A DNA stretch of 64,000 nt from contig NZ_QANL01000001.1 in assembly GCF_003067705.1 (NCBI RefSeq), positions 62,001 through 126,000 of the forward strand. Reading direction: 5' to 3'. The stretch comes from Planctomonas deserti (GTDB taxonomy: Bacteria > Actinomycetota > Actinomycetes > Actinomycetales > Microbacteriaceae). The position numbers and the translations under genes were made by a program. Position 1 is the first letter of the stretch; each line of letters starts with the position of its first letter. The notes under the pieces were generated by a model. It was not told where the DNA came from. It did not search any database and saw only the letters and a list, made by a program, of their open reading frames with translations. Positions 26,645 to 35,442 of this stretch are shown in pieces.

Positions 26645-27438
26645 GGGATCGGGAGAACGGTGACGACCACATTGTCGAGGTAGTGGCCGGTGCTGCGGTC
26701 GAACTCGCCGCCGCAGGTAACGAGCACGAGTCGCTCGGGCCCGGTCCGGTCGAAGAGGAGATCGAGCGGCACCTCCGTCTTCGGGGTGCGCTCCACCCGA
26801 TCGACGCGATACCCGTGATCCGTGCCGTCGGCCGTCGTCACGGTCACGACCGCTCCGACGGGAACGTCCCGCAGCCGGGCGAATGCGCCGAGCCCGTGGA
26901 CGAGCGAGTCCACGTGGGCGGCGACGACGGTGGTGCCCGGGGCGCCCGGCGCGGGTCCGAACCGGTACCAGCCGGCGTCGGCGGTGTCCTCGGGCAGGGC
27001 CATGGCGCCGTCGTCGTCGACGCCCATCGCGAGCACGGGCATGTCGAGCTGCACGTCCGGCACCTGCAGGCGCACGGGCGGGGGCAGCTGGGCCGGAGCG
27101 GTCTGGGCCTCGATGCTGGAGTCGCGGCGCGGAACGGCGGCGGGCGCCGGGGCGGGAGCGACGGTGGGCGTCGGTGCCGGTTCCGTGGTCGGCGCGGCAT
27201 CCGGCGTCGTCGTCGGCGATGGGGACGGAGAGGCGGTTGCGGGGGCGCTCGCCGCGGGCATGCGAGGGGTGCCGGCCGCCTCCGAGCCCGCCGCGCAGCC
27301 GCTCAGAACGAGGGAACCGAGCAGGAGCACCGGAAGGACGGTGCGCGCGAGGCCGCGGCCCCGAGGCACGCGCCGACGAAGCGGGCGAGGAGGACGGGCA
27401 ACGACGGGTGCTGCTGCGCCCGGTGCGGGGATCCGCAT
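26641..27438 (-). CDS. Class F sortase
   Basis: This 265-residue transpeptidase attaches surface proteins to the cell wall. A hydrophobic N-terminus ends in a lipobox-like LVLSGC (C48), so the enzyme may be a lipoprotein. Next is a long Pro/Thr/Ala-rich stalk (~60-115), then the sortase barrel. Active-site residues are H175 (AAHVDS), C242 (LVLVTCGG) and R248. The likely client is the DUF4397 protein encoded directly upstream, and the sigma/anti-sigma pair follows. The ATG (27438) has GGAGAA-type spacing. Confidence 0.92.
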   Translation of the reverse strand: MRIPAPGAAAPVVARPPRPLRRRVPRGRGLARTVLPVLLLGSLVLSGCAAGSEAAGTPRMPAASAPATASPSPSPTTTPDAAPTTEPAPTPTVAPAPAPAAVPRRDSSIEAQTAPAQLPPPVRLQVPDVQLDMPVLAMGVDDDGAMALPEDTADAGWYRFGPAPGAPGTTVVAAHVDSLVHGLGAFARLRDVPVGAVVTVTTADGTDHGYRVDRVERTPKTEVPLDLLFDRTGPERLVLVTCGGEFDRSTGHYLDNVVVTVLPIP

Positions 27439-27563
27439 GGTCGTTCTCCTTCCTGCTTCGCGTTGTTCGGGGAAAGCGATGTGAGCTTTTCGGCCGGTTC
27501 CCGCCCCTGTGGGCGGGCGGGGGGTGGGACGGGCTCGGGGCCAAGGCCTTCGCCCGACAAGGA

Positions 27564-27599
27564 CGGCCGGGAGGTGGGGTCGATACCGCCTCCCGGCCG
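27564..27599 (-). terminator. Hairpin between DUF4397 gene and sortase gene
   Basis: An 11-bp perfect stem (CGGCCGGGAGG with CCTCCCGGCCG) and 14-nt loop lie 14 nt after the DUF4397 stop codon. It has no T-run, so it may attenuate rather than fully end transcription, giving much surface protein and little sortase. Confidence 0.6.
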
Positions 27600-27612
27600 C
27601 CGGCCTGTCGTG

Positions 27613-28437
27613 CTACTTGCGGACGGGCGCCACCTGGCGACGGACCACGAGGGTCGCGGCTCCCAGCAGGGCGAGCACACCGGCGATGCCGAACCAGAGG
27701 GTGCTGGAGTCACCCTCGGCGGCGAGACCGGCGCTACCGGCGGGGATGCCACCGGGCGCGGAGTGCAGTCCCTCGATCGTCTGCACGGCGAGTGCGAGGT
27801 TCGAGTTCTGCAGGCTGCCCCACGCGTAGACGATGGTGCTCGTGCCCTCGGCGACGTTCACATCGGCCGGGCCGATCACCGGGGCAGTGGTGCCCGCTGC
27901 GGCCACAGACGCGTTCACCGTGCCGGCGGGAAGGTTCAGCACCTTCTCGTTCGGGTTGGTGAGGCCGCTGATCACGGCGCTGCCGCCCGCGAGCACGTCG
28001 ACGGCGGGAGCGGATGCCACATGCCGCACCGTCAGCCGGCCTTCACCGGCGGCGGTCGGGGTGACGTCGTTCGTGAACAGCGTCGCTCCGGGCTGACCCG
28101 CCTCGTTGAGGTGCGCCACCGCGGTGTAGTTGCCACCGGCGGACAGGGTCAGGTCGACCGGGCCGATCGCCGGGGCGCTGGCGTCGGGCGCGTCCGACGC
28201 CGTGATGGCCACGGAGTACGTTCCGGCCGGGAGGTCGAGCGGTCCGGCGAGGTCGCCGGGCTCGAAGTCGTCGATCGTGAGCTCGTTGTTGACGTAGACG
28301 TCGACCGTGAGGCCGGGCACGCCGTGCAGGACGGAGAGCTTGGCTCCGTCGGTGGCCGCCGCGGCGGGGGTCGCGACCACGGCGAAGGCAACGATGCCCA
28401 CGGCCGCGCCGCTCAGGATTCGAGTTCGAGTGCGCAT
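27613..28437 (-). CDS. DUF4397 surface protein, probable sortase substrate
   Basis: This 274-residue exported protein has a signal peptide (to TPAAAA, ~residue 28). Two DUF4397 repeats follow, each with a HGVPG/HVASAP-V-DVY/L core and LPAGTYSVAI/LPAGTVNASV strands. A sorting-signal-like tail closes it: LAAEG (238-242), a hydrophobic span FGIAGVLALLGAATLVV and a basic end (RRQVAPVRK). LAAEG is where an LPxTG or LAxTG pentapeptide would lie. The ATG follows AAGGAGG by 5 nt, a very strong site implying high expression. Confidence 0.88.
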   Translation of the reverse strand: MRTRTRILSGAAVGIVAFAVVATPAAAATDGAKLSVLHGVPGLTVDVYVNNELTIDDFEPGDLAGPLDLPAGTYSVAITASDAPDASAPAIGPVDLTLSAGGNYTAVAHLNEAGQPGATLFTNDVTPTAAGEGRLTVRHVASAPAVDVLAGGSAVISGLTNPNEKVLNLPAGTVNASVAAAGTTAPVIGPADVNVAEGTSTIVYAWGSLQNSNLALAVQTIEGLHSAPGGIPAGSAGLAAEGDSSTLWFGIAGVLALLGAATLVVRRQVAPVRK

Positions 28438-28594
28438 GAAAACCTCCTTGTTATGGTCCGGAAACCGGACCGGTTTGCCTTTGACCACCACTTCCGCCGG
28501 GGAGGACGAAGCGGATGCAGGCGCGGGAGATCTTCCAGCCAACCTTCAGGATCCGGCGCAGGACCGGAGTCGCGGACCGGCCCGGGCAGCGTCC

Positions 28595-28642
28595 TCGGTG
28601 AGGCGACGGGTCGGTGAGGCGTCGGGTCGGTGAGGCGTCGGG
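28595..28642. repeat. Three tandem 16-bp repeats at the apt 3' end
   Basis: TCGGTGAGGCGTCGGG occurs three times head-to-tail, the first copy with one change (A for T). The array ends exactly at the apt stop codon. On the minus strand it is the first sequence after translation ends. Confidence 0.9.
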
Positions 28643-29179
28643 TCAGAGGGTGAGGGTGGCGTGCACGTCCACGCCGAGCGGACCGAGCACCGAGCGGCCG
28701 GGCAGCGCGCCGAGCTCCAGCACGACGCCGATGCCGGTGAGCGTGTAGCCGGCTCCGGCGATCAGGCGCGACGCGGCCGTGAGGCTGCCGCCCGTCGCGA
28801 GAACGTCATCGAGCAGCAGCACGCGGGTTCCCGCGGGCAGCCGTCCGGGCGCGAGCTGCAGCGAGTCCTGGGCGTACTCCAGGCCGTAGTGCTCGGTGAG
28901 CACCGTGCCGGGCAGCTTGCCCGCCTTGCGCACGGCGAGCACCCCGGTGCCGGTGGCGAAGGCCACAGCGGAGGCCAGCAGGAAGCCGCGGGCCTCGACG
29001 CCGGCGACGACGTCGAACCGGCCGAGGAACGGCGCGAGCAGGTCCTCGACCACCGCCCGGAACGCCGGTCCGGACGCGAACACCGGGGTCAGGTCGCGGA
29101 ACACGACGCCCTCGGTCGGGAAGTCGGGATAGCAGTCCAGCAGCGCGCGGACGACGTCCGCGGTCTCCGTGTCCGTCAC
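28643..29179 (-). CDS. apt: Adenine phosphoribosyltransferase
   Basis: This 178-residue purine-salvage enzyme forms AMP from adenine and PRPP in the cytosol. The PRPP loop is VLLLDDVLATGGSLTAA (residues ~120-136). FPTEGVVFRDLTPVF and GVEARGFLLASAVAF are the Apt-specific adenine/hood motifs, and RKAGKLPG is conserved. GTG 29179 overlaps the helD stop codon by 4 nt (GTGA), so expression is tied to helD. Confidence 0.95.
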   Translation of the reverse strand: MTDTETADVVRALLDCYPDFPTEGVVFRDLTPVFASGPAFRAVVEDLLAPFLGRFDVVAGVEARGFLLASAVAFATGTGVLAVRKAGKLPGTVLTEHYGLEYAQDSLQLAPGRLPAGTRVLLLDDVLATGGSLTAASRLIAGAGYTLTGIGVVLELGALPGRSVLGPLGVDVHATLTL

Positions 29180-31527
29180 GCGTCCACGCTCGATGCGTCG
29201 GCGAGGTCGCCGCGGCCGCCGGCGAGACCGGAACGGTCGAGGAGGTCGGCATCGAAGCCCTCGGGCAGATCCGCCGTCGTAACGATGTGCAGCCGCTGCG
29301 TCGGCCGGGTCATGGCCACGTAGAGCGCACCCGCCCCTCGCGGCGACTCGGCGAGCAGCCCTGCGGGCTCGGCGAGGACGACCACATCGAACTCGAGCCC
29401 CTTGGCGTCCTGGGCGGAGAGCAGGGCGATCGGCCGGGTCAGTCCGGCGGGACCGCGGCCGATGTCCTGCCCGAAGACCCGGGACAGGGAGTCGCCGATG
29501 GCGTCCATCCGGTCCTCGGGTGCGATCACGGCGATGCTGCCGCCCGGGTGGAGCTCGCGGTCCTCGTCCACGACGTCCGCCACCGCGTCGGCGAGGTCGG
29601 AGGGGTCGACGCGGAGGGCGTCGACGGGCCACTCCGTGCCCCGCACCGCGCGCGAGGCGGTGATCGGCAGGCCCTGGGCGACCGCCACCCGCTCCGCGGC
29701 CTCGGCAATCTGCGCGGGAGTGCGGTAGTTGACGGTCAGCTCCTCGAGGCGCCAGCCGCCGGTGAAGACGGGGTCGAGCGCCCTGCTCCAGTCGGTCGCG
29801 CCGGCCGCGGCGCTCGCCTGAGCGACGTCGCCGACGATCGTGAAGGACCGGAGGGGGCAGCGACGCACGAGCAGGCGCCACTGCATGGGCGAGAGCTCCT
29901 GCGCCTCGTCGACGACGATGTGCCCGTAGGTCCAGGTGCGGTCGGCCGCCGCGCGCTCCGCGGTCGTGCCGCGGGCGACCGTCTCCGCGAACCCGGCGGC
30001 CAGGTCCTCGGCGTTGACGAGTCCCTCGACGCCCATGTTGCGGATGGCGTTCTCCGCGTTCTCGATGTCGCGCTTGCGCTGCTGCTTGCGCTCGCGCTTC
30101 TCCGCGTCGACGCGCTGGTCGAACTCGCCGAGGAGCTCGGCCGCCTCGTCGAGCAGGGGCACGTCCGACACGGTGAAGGGCTCGTCCCGGTCGCGACGGA
30201 GGAGCGCGCGGTCGCGCTCGCTCCAGTCGCGGGTGATGGAGGCCAGCCAGGATGGGCGGGCGTAGAGGTCGGCGATGAGCTTCTGCGGGGTCAGCGGCAT
30301 CCAGGCGGTGTTGAGCAGCACCTTCACGTCGTAGGCCGTGCGCAGGTCCTCGCGCAGCACGGCGACGTCCGCGTCGTCGACGGTGGAGCCCGAGCGGCGC
30401 ATCTGGTCGGCGAGCTGCTTGGTCAGCTGGTTCAGCGCGCTCTTCACGAACGTGACCCTGGCCTCGTTGTGCGGCTTGCGGGTGTCGCGCGCCCGGTGCA
30501 GGGCGTTCGAGAGGAGCGAGGGCTCGACGACGAGGCGCTCGCCGTTCACCTCGATGGTCTGCGGCGCGTCGGGCACCCGCTGGCGGGAGCGGACCGCGCG
30601 GGAGAGCACCCCGGCCATGCGCGCCGAGCCCTTCACCGCGGCGACGTCGGGCGCGTCGTCGCGCACGGCATCCACGCCGGGGAAGAGCTGGCCGACGCTC
30701 GCGAGCACGACGCCCGTCTCGCCGAGGCTCGGCAGCACGGCCTCGATGTACTGCAGGAACGACCGGCTCGGCCCGACCACGAGCACGCCGGAGGACTGCA
30801 GCCGGTCCCGGTAGGAGTAGAGGAGGTAGGCGGCCCGGTGCAGCGCGACCGCGGTCTTGCCCGTGCCCGGACCGCCCTGGACGACGAGCACGCCCTTCAG
30901 GTCGGACCGGATGATGCGGTCCTGCTCCGCCTGGATGGTCGCGACGATGTCGTGCATCCGGCCCGTGCGCTGGGCGGTCAGGGCGGCCAGCAGCGCGCCC
31001 TCGCCCTGCAGCTGCGCCTCGGATCCGGTGAGCAGGTCGGCGTCGAAGACCTCGTCCTCGATGCGCACCACCTGCCGGCCCTTGGTGGTCAGGTGGCGGC
31101 GGGCGCGGGCGCCCAGAGGCGTCGCGGCCGTCGCCTGGTAGAACGCGCTCGCCTGCGGCACGCGCCAGTCGAGCAGCAGCGGGCGCTGGTCCTCGTCGCG
31201 CAGGCCGATGCGGCCGATGTAGCGCAGAGTCGGGTTGTCGGTCGGGTCGTCGCCCGCGTCCCCGTCCGCGCTACCGCCGGGCAGGTGGCCGGGCGCGAAC
31301 TCGAGGCGCCCGAACGCGAGCCGGTCGTCGACCTCGTTCAGGGCGCGGATGCGGTCCTCGTAGATGCGGGCGAAGGCGTCCCGCTCGGATCGGTTCTGAT
31401 GGGTCCCGCCCTGGTTGGCGGCGCGCACCGCGGCGAGCTGATCGGCGGCCTCCTGGCGCAGCGCATCCAGTCGCGCGTACAGCCCCGCGACGTACGTCCG
31501 CTCGCGGGCGAGTTCGGCGTCGGCCAC
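29176..31527 (-). CDS. helD: HelD-type RNA polymerase recycling helicase-like ATPase
   Basis: This 783-residue SF1-like ATPase pulls stalled RNA polymerase off nucleic acid. In some actinobacteria, relatives protect polymerase from rifamycins (HelR). An N-terminal coiled-coil arm (residues ~5-75, LARERTYVAGLYARLDALRQEAADQ) probes the secondary channel in known structures. Walker A is GGPGTGKT (218-225). The later VVDEAQELSP is Walker B, and YVAMTRPTQRLHIV is the C-terminal helicase motif. GTG 31527 is preferred because it starts the arm; a longer in-frame reading lacks family sequence. No rifamycin-associated element was recognised upstream. Confidence 0.9.
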   Translation of the reverse strand: MADAELARERTYVAGLYARLDALRQEAADQLAAVRAANQGGTHQNRSERDAFARIYEDRIRALNEVDDRLAFGRLEFAPGHLPGGSADGDAGDDPTDNPTLRYIGRIGLRDEDQRPLLLDWRVPQASAFYQATAATPLGARARRHLTTKGRQVVRIEDEVFDADLLTGSEAQLQGEGALLAALTAQRTGRMHDIVATIQAEQDRIIRSDLKGVLVVQGGPGTGKTAVALHRAAYLLYSYRDRLQSSGVLVVGPSRSFLQYIEAVLPSLGETGVVLASVGQLFPGVDAVRDDAPDVAAVKGSARMAGVLSRAVRSRQRVPDAPQTIEVNGERLVVEPSLLSNALHRARDTRKPHNEARVTFVKSALNQLTKQLADQMRRSGSTVDDADVAVLREDLRTAYDVKVLLNTAWMPLTPQKLIADLYARPSWLASITRDWSERDRALLRRDRDEPFTVSDVPLLDEAAELLGEFDQRVDAEKRERKQQRKRDIENAENAIRNMGVEGLVNAEDLAAGFAETVARGTTAERAAADRTWTYGHIVVDEAQELSPMQWRLLVRRCPLRSFTIVGDVAQASAAAGATDWSRALDPVFTGGWRLEELTVNYRTPAQIAEAAERVAVAQGLPITASRAVRGTEWPVDALRVDPSDLADAVADVVDEDRELHPGGSIAVIAPEDRMDAIGDSLSRVFGQDIGRGPAGLTRPIALLSAQDAKGLEFDVVVLAEPAGLLAESPRGAGALYVAMTRPTQRLHIVTTADLPEGFDADLLDRSGLAGGRGDLADASSVDA

Positions 31528-31701
31528 GCAACACCACCCCTCTCGACACACGGCTTCCGGGATCGGAAAACCGGCGTGCAAGTCTATCCGAGGGCGGCAC
31601 ACCGTCGGCTGTGAACGCACCCCCGGGGCGTGGAACGGGCACCCGGCTCCGAACGCGTGGGGCCGCGGTCAGGGTCGGGGGTGCCGAATAGTGTGATCGA
31701 C

Positions 31702-32700
31702 ATGCGCATCCTGCATCTCTCCGACACCCACCTCCTGGAGGGTGGGCGACTCCACAACGCGGCCGTCGACACGCACGAGGCCCTGCTCCGCGTGCTGGCG
31801 CACTTCGACGCCGACGACCGGATCGGCCTCGTGGTCGCGTCCGGCGACCTCTCCGACGACGGCAGCGTGCGCTCCTACGAGCTGCTGCGGGACGCGCTCG
31901 AGCCCTGGGCGGCGGCGCGGAACGCGCGGGTCGTGTACGCCATGGGCAACCACGACCTGCGCGAGGGGTTCGCGGCCGTGCTCGGCGGTGGTGACCCGTC
32001 CGGCCCCCTGGACAGCGCGATCACGGTCGCCGGGGTGCGGGTGATCGTGCTCGACTCCGCCGTGCCCGGCGCCGGTTACGGCCGGATCCGGCCCGGGCAG
32101 CTCGACTTCCTGCGTCGCACGCTCGAGGAGCCCGCGGAGCGCGGATCCCTCGTCGTGGTGCACCACCCGCCCGTTCCCGCCGCCACCGTGCTGTTACAGG
32201 GTCTCGCGCTGCAGCAGCCCGAGGAGCTGCTCGCGGCGTGCGCGGGCACGGACGTCCGCGCGGTGCTCGCCGGGCACTACCACCACCCGCTCTGCACGGT
32301 CGCCGCGGGCATCCCGGTGATCGTGAGCGGCGGCGTTGCGAACACAGCGGACGTGCTCGCGCCGGTGGGCGTCGAGCACGCGACGCGCGGATCGAGCGCG
32401 ACGATCATCGACCTCGAGGACGACGAATCCGTGCGCGCGACCGCCGTGCACGTGCACGGCCCGGGCGACGGCGAGACGGTGCTGATGCTCGACCACGACG
32501 CGGTGCAGCGGATCATCCGCGAGTCCGGTGTCCCGGGTGCTGCGGGGGGTGCGGGTGCGGGTGCGAGTGCGGGTGCTGCGGGTGCAGGTGCGGATGCGGA
32601 TGCGGATGCGGAGAGCGACTCCCCCCATCCTGCGGACGTCGTGGGGGATGCCGAGCAGCCAGCCGGCGAGGGCACAGCACCGGCCGCTGCTGCCCTCTAG
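31702..32700 (+). CDS. Metallophosphoesterase (CpdA-like phosphodiesterase)
   Basis: This 332-residue dinuclear-metal phosphoesterase could hydrolyse cyclic nucleotides or another phosphodiester. All motifs are present: HLSDTH (DxH), ASGDLSDD (GD), AMGNHD (GNHD), VVHHPP and LAGHYHHP (GHxH). After the catalytic domain comes a low-complexity tail, Gly-Ala then Ala-Asp dipeptides, encoded by a GGTGCG/GATGCG hexamer array at about 32540-32612. ATG 31702 begins directly with the first metal motif. Divergent from helD. Confidence 0.9.
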   Translation: MRILHLSDTHLLEGGRLHNAAVDTHEALLRVLAHFDADDRIGLVVASGDLSDDGSVRSYELLRDALEPWAAARNARVVYAMGNHDLREGFAAVLGGGDPSGPLDSAITVAGVRVIVLDSAVPGAGYGRIRPGQLDFLRRTLEEPAERGSLVVVHHPPVPAATVLLQGLALQQPEELLAACAGTDVRAVLAGHYHHPLCTVAAGIPVIVSGGVANTADVLAPVGVEHATRGSSATIIDLEDDESVRATAVHVHGPGDGETVLMLDHDAVQRIIRESGVPGAAGGAGAGASAGAAGAGADADADAESDSPHPADVVGDAEQPAGEGTAPAAAAL

Positions 32701-33123
32701 ACGCCCCTCGGCCCGCCCCGGTTCGACCCTTGCGCGGTCGCGGGGGCGGGGTGCATCCTAGGACTGTTGAACTCATCGTCCGTGGCCTCGTCGGCGGCAC
32801 TGCCCCGCAGCAGGACGGTGAGTTCCTCACGTTAACGGCCCTCCCGCGCGGCGACTGAACCGGCGCCCGCGCCCGCGGCCGGACTCTCGCGTCTCCCCCG
32901 CCGTCGATCCGTTCCTGCCCAGGCAGAGGCATCCTGCCCAGGGGCCCCGACGCCTCCTGCCCAGGCAGAAGGATCCTGCACAGCTAAAAGCTGGGCACGA
33001 TCCTTCTGCCTGGACAGGGGCGCGAGGGGTGAGGCCTCCTCCCCCGGCAAGACCGCGCGTCGGCAGCGCACACCCGGCTGCAATCCGCCTCGTACGGCAC
33101 CACGGGCCGGGCACCCTGGCCGG
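32701..33123. other. 423-bp intergenic region holding a repeat
   Basis: No gene is supported. It contains a GC-rich possible terminator near 32725-32755, a partial copy of the 69-bp family (32911-32940) and the full copy B at 32952-33021. About 100 bp of sequence leads to the pseudogene start. Confidence 0.6.
32952..33021. repeat. 69-bp palindromic repeat, copy B
   Basis: Arms GCCTCCTGCCCAGGCAGAAG and its near-complement ending TGGACAGGGGC enclose the centre CAGCTAAAAGCTGGG. It lies 3' of the phosphoesterase gene. Confidence 0.88.
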
Positions 33124-34063
33124 ATGAGTACGACATCCACGGTCGTGGCGCGGCCGATCGACCTCATCCTCACGAGCGACGTCGCCGGTCGCGACGGGAG
33201 CAACCATCAGCTGCGGCGCGCCCATGCCCGAGGCGAACTGGTGCGCATCCGTCGCGGCGTCTACGTCGACGCGGCAGGCTGGAACGCGGCGAATCCCGAT
33301 GACCGCTACCGGATGCAGGTGCGGGCCGCGGCACTCACCCGGCTCGCCCCGCTGCATGTGTCCCACCTGTCCGCCGCCGCGATGCACCGCCTCCCCATGG
33401 TGGGCACGTGGCCGCCGGTCGTGCAGGCCATCACCCCGGGGGCGTCAGGAGGAAGCTCGAAGCACGGCATCGTCACGCACAGCCGCGTGCCGGCCGCTGC
33501 CGGCGTCTTCGTGGACGATGTCCTCGTCACCACGATCGAACGCACGCTCGTCGACGTCGCCGGCACCTCCTCGGCACGCATCTCGGTGCCGATGCTCGAC
33601 CACGCCCTTCGCCTCCGCCTCACCACGACGGCCGCCCTGCGCGAGGCGTTGAGCGACGTGCCCCACGGCCCCGCGTCGTCACGAGCCCGTTCCGCGGTCG
33701 AGTTCGCGAACCCCCTCGCGGACAGTCCCGGCGAGTCCCTCAGCCGGGTGCTGATTGAGGAGCTGGGGTTCGCGCAGGCGGAACTGCAGGTCGCGTTCTC
33801 GCTGCGCGGTCGTGTCGCCATCGCGGACTTCTACTGGCGGTCGGTGAGGCTGATCGGGGAGTTCGACGGCCGAGGCAAGTACGAGCGCGACGAGTTCACG
33901 CGCGGCGCCGAGCCCGGCGAAGGTGGTGTGGCGGGAGAAGCGCAGGGAGGACGAGCTGCGCGCGACGGGCGAGCGGGTGGTCCGCTGAACCTGGGACCTG
34001 CTGCTCTCCCCGGATCGCCTCACCCGGCACCTCCGCGACGCGGGCGTTCCGCTCGCGCGGTAG
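33124..34063 (+). pseudogene. Decayed AbiEi-like/DUF559-like protein gene
   Basis: The first ~260 codons read as an AbiEi-type antitoxin-domain protein: a winged-helix N-terminus (LRRAHARGELVRIRRGVYV), then VSHLSAAAMHRLP and IERTLVDVAGTSS. An endonuclease-like C-terminal part begins FYWRSVRLIGEFDGRGKY. Near 33905-33920 the frame shifts by +1. The continuation (AKVVWREKRREDELRATGERVVR, one frame over) then meets TGA 33986-33988 where Trp is expected. It resumes TWDLLLSPDRLTRHLRDAGVPLAR to TAG 34061-34063. One frameshift plus one nonsense codon make a pseudogene, unless these are sequencing errors. No toxin partner lies beside it. Confidence 0.85.
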
Positions 34064-34174
34064 CAACGTCATCGGAGCGCTTTCTGTGCGCTCCCGGGTC
34101 TCGCTCCCTCTTCCATCGCTCGCACCCTCGCGCCCTCGCCCTGCGCTCCCCCGCGCACTCGCTGCCCCTCACCC

Positions 34175-34243
34175 GCTCCTGCCCAGGCAGGAGGATCCTG
34201 CGCAGCTAAAAGCTGGGCACGATCCTTCTGCCTGGGCAGGGGC
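34175..34243. repeat. 69-bp palindromic repeat, copy C
   Basis: It begins GCTCCTGCCCAGGCAGGAGG, has the centre CGCAGCTAAAAGCTGGG and ends CTGCCTGGGCAGGGGC, between the convergent pseudogene and prpC. It may serve as a two-way terminator. Confidence 0.9.
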
Positions 34244-34286
34244 GCGAAGAAGGTGGGCAGGGGCGCTAGGCACCTGGGGGTCGCGC

Positions 34287-35393
34287 CTAGGAGAGGTGGC
34301 GCTCCTCCGGCCCCGTGTACTCGGAGAGCGGGCGGATGAGGGCGTTGGACGCGAGCTGCTCCATGATGTGCGCGGTCCAGCCCACGACACGGGACGCCAC
34401 GAACAGCGGCGTGAACGTGAGGGTGTCGAAGCCCATCAGCGCGTACGCCGGGCCGGACGGGTAGTCGAGGTTCGGCTTGATGTTCTTCCGCTCCCCCATT
34501 GCCGCCTCGAGCGACTCGTACAGCGCGAGCATGTCGCCGGCGTCGTACTCGTCGACGAGCGTCTGCAGCGCCGCGCGCATCGTCGGCACCCGCGAGTCGC
34601 CGTTCTTGTAGACGCGGTGGCCGAACCCCATGATCTTCCGCTTGGCCGCGAGGGCCTCGTCCAGCCATGCGTCGACCCGGTCAGCGGTGCCGATCTCGTC
34701 GAACACGTGCATGACGGCCTCGTTCGCGCCGCCGTGCAGCGGGCCCTTGAGCGCGCCGATCGCGCCCGTCACGGCCGAGTAGAGGTCCGCGAGCGTCGAC
34801 GTGATGACGCGGGCGGTGAACGTCGACGCGTTGAACGAGTGCTCCGCGTACAGCACCATCGACACCTCGAACGCGCGGACGACGACCGGGGCGGGCACCT
34901 CGCCGAACGTCATGTGCAGGAAGTTCTGCGCGTAGGTCAGGTCCTCGCGCGGCTCGACCGGCTCCTGCCCACGCCGCCGCCGCTGGTCGTACGCCACGAT
35001 GGCGGGCAGTTGGGCGAGCAGCCGCACGGCGCGCTCGAGATTCGCCTCGGGCGACGCGTCGTCGAGATTCTCGTCGTTCGCACCGATCACGCTGACGGCG
35101 GTGCGCAGCACGTCCATCGGATGCGCGGACAGCGGAAGCGCGTCGACCACGGCGCGCACGTTGTCGGCGAGCGCGCGCTGCGACCGCTCCTCCGCCTCGA
35201 AGTGCTCCAGCTGCTCGTCCGTCGGCAGCTCGCCGTGCCACAGCAGGTAGGCCACCTGCTCGAACGAGCACTCGGCCGCGAGCTCCTGCACGGGATAGCC
35301 CCGGTAGAGCAGCGAGTTCGTCTCCGAGTTCACCTTCGAGATCGTGGTCACGTCGACCACGACGCCGGCGAGACCCTTGTGGATGTCGGTCAT
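34287..35393 (-). CDS. prpC: 2-methylcitrate synthase
   Basis: This 368-residue citrate-synthase-family enzyme condenses propionyl-CoA with oxaloacetate; its genetic linkage defines it as PrpC rather than GltA. GLAGVVVDVTTISKVNSETNSLLYRGYPVQEL is the short-form N-terminus. LKGPLHGGANEAVM and KIMGFGHRVYK carry the catalytic His residues, and the C-terminus ends RPLSEYTGPEERHL. ATG 35393 has AAAGGAG about 5 nt upstream. It is the last gene of prpD-prpB-prpC, 49 bp after prpB. Confidence 0.95.
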   Translation of the reverse strand: MTDIHKGLAGVVVDVTTISKVNSETNSLLYRGYPVQELAAECSFEQVAYLLWHGELPTDEQLEHFEAEERSQRALADNVRAVVDALPLSAHPMDVLRTAVSVIGANDENLDDASPEANLERAVRLLAQLPAIVAYDQRRRRGQEPVEPREDLTYAQNFLHMTFGEVPAPVVVRAFEVSMVLYAEHSFNASTFTARVITSTLADLYSAVTGAIGALKGPLHGGANEAVMHVFDEIGTADRVDAWLDEALAAKRKIMGFGHRVYKNGDSRVPTMRAALQTLVDEYDAGDMLALYESLEAAMGERKNIKPNLDYPSGPAYALMGFDTLTFTPLFVASRVVGWTAHIMEQLASNALIRPLSEYTGPEERHLS

Positions 35394-35442
35394 GGGGCTC
35401 CTTTGCACACGCCGCGAGAGGCGGCAGGAGCAGCGTAGCGGC

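Noticed and set aside
33124-34209. Intact 361-residue protein
   Set aside because: The last ~100 residues are the wrong frame. Family-like sequence continues in the +1 frame with a nonsense codon, so a pseudogene call fits better.
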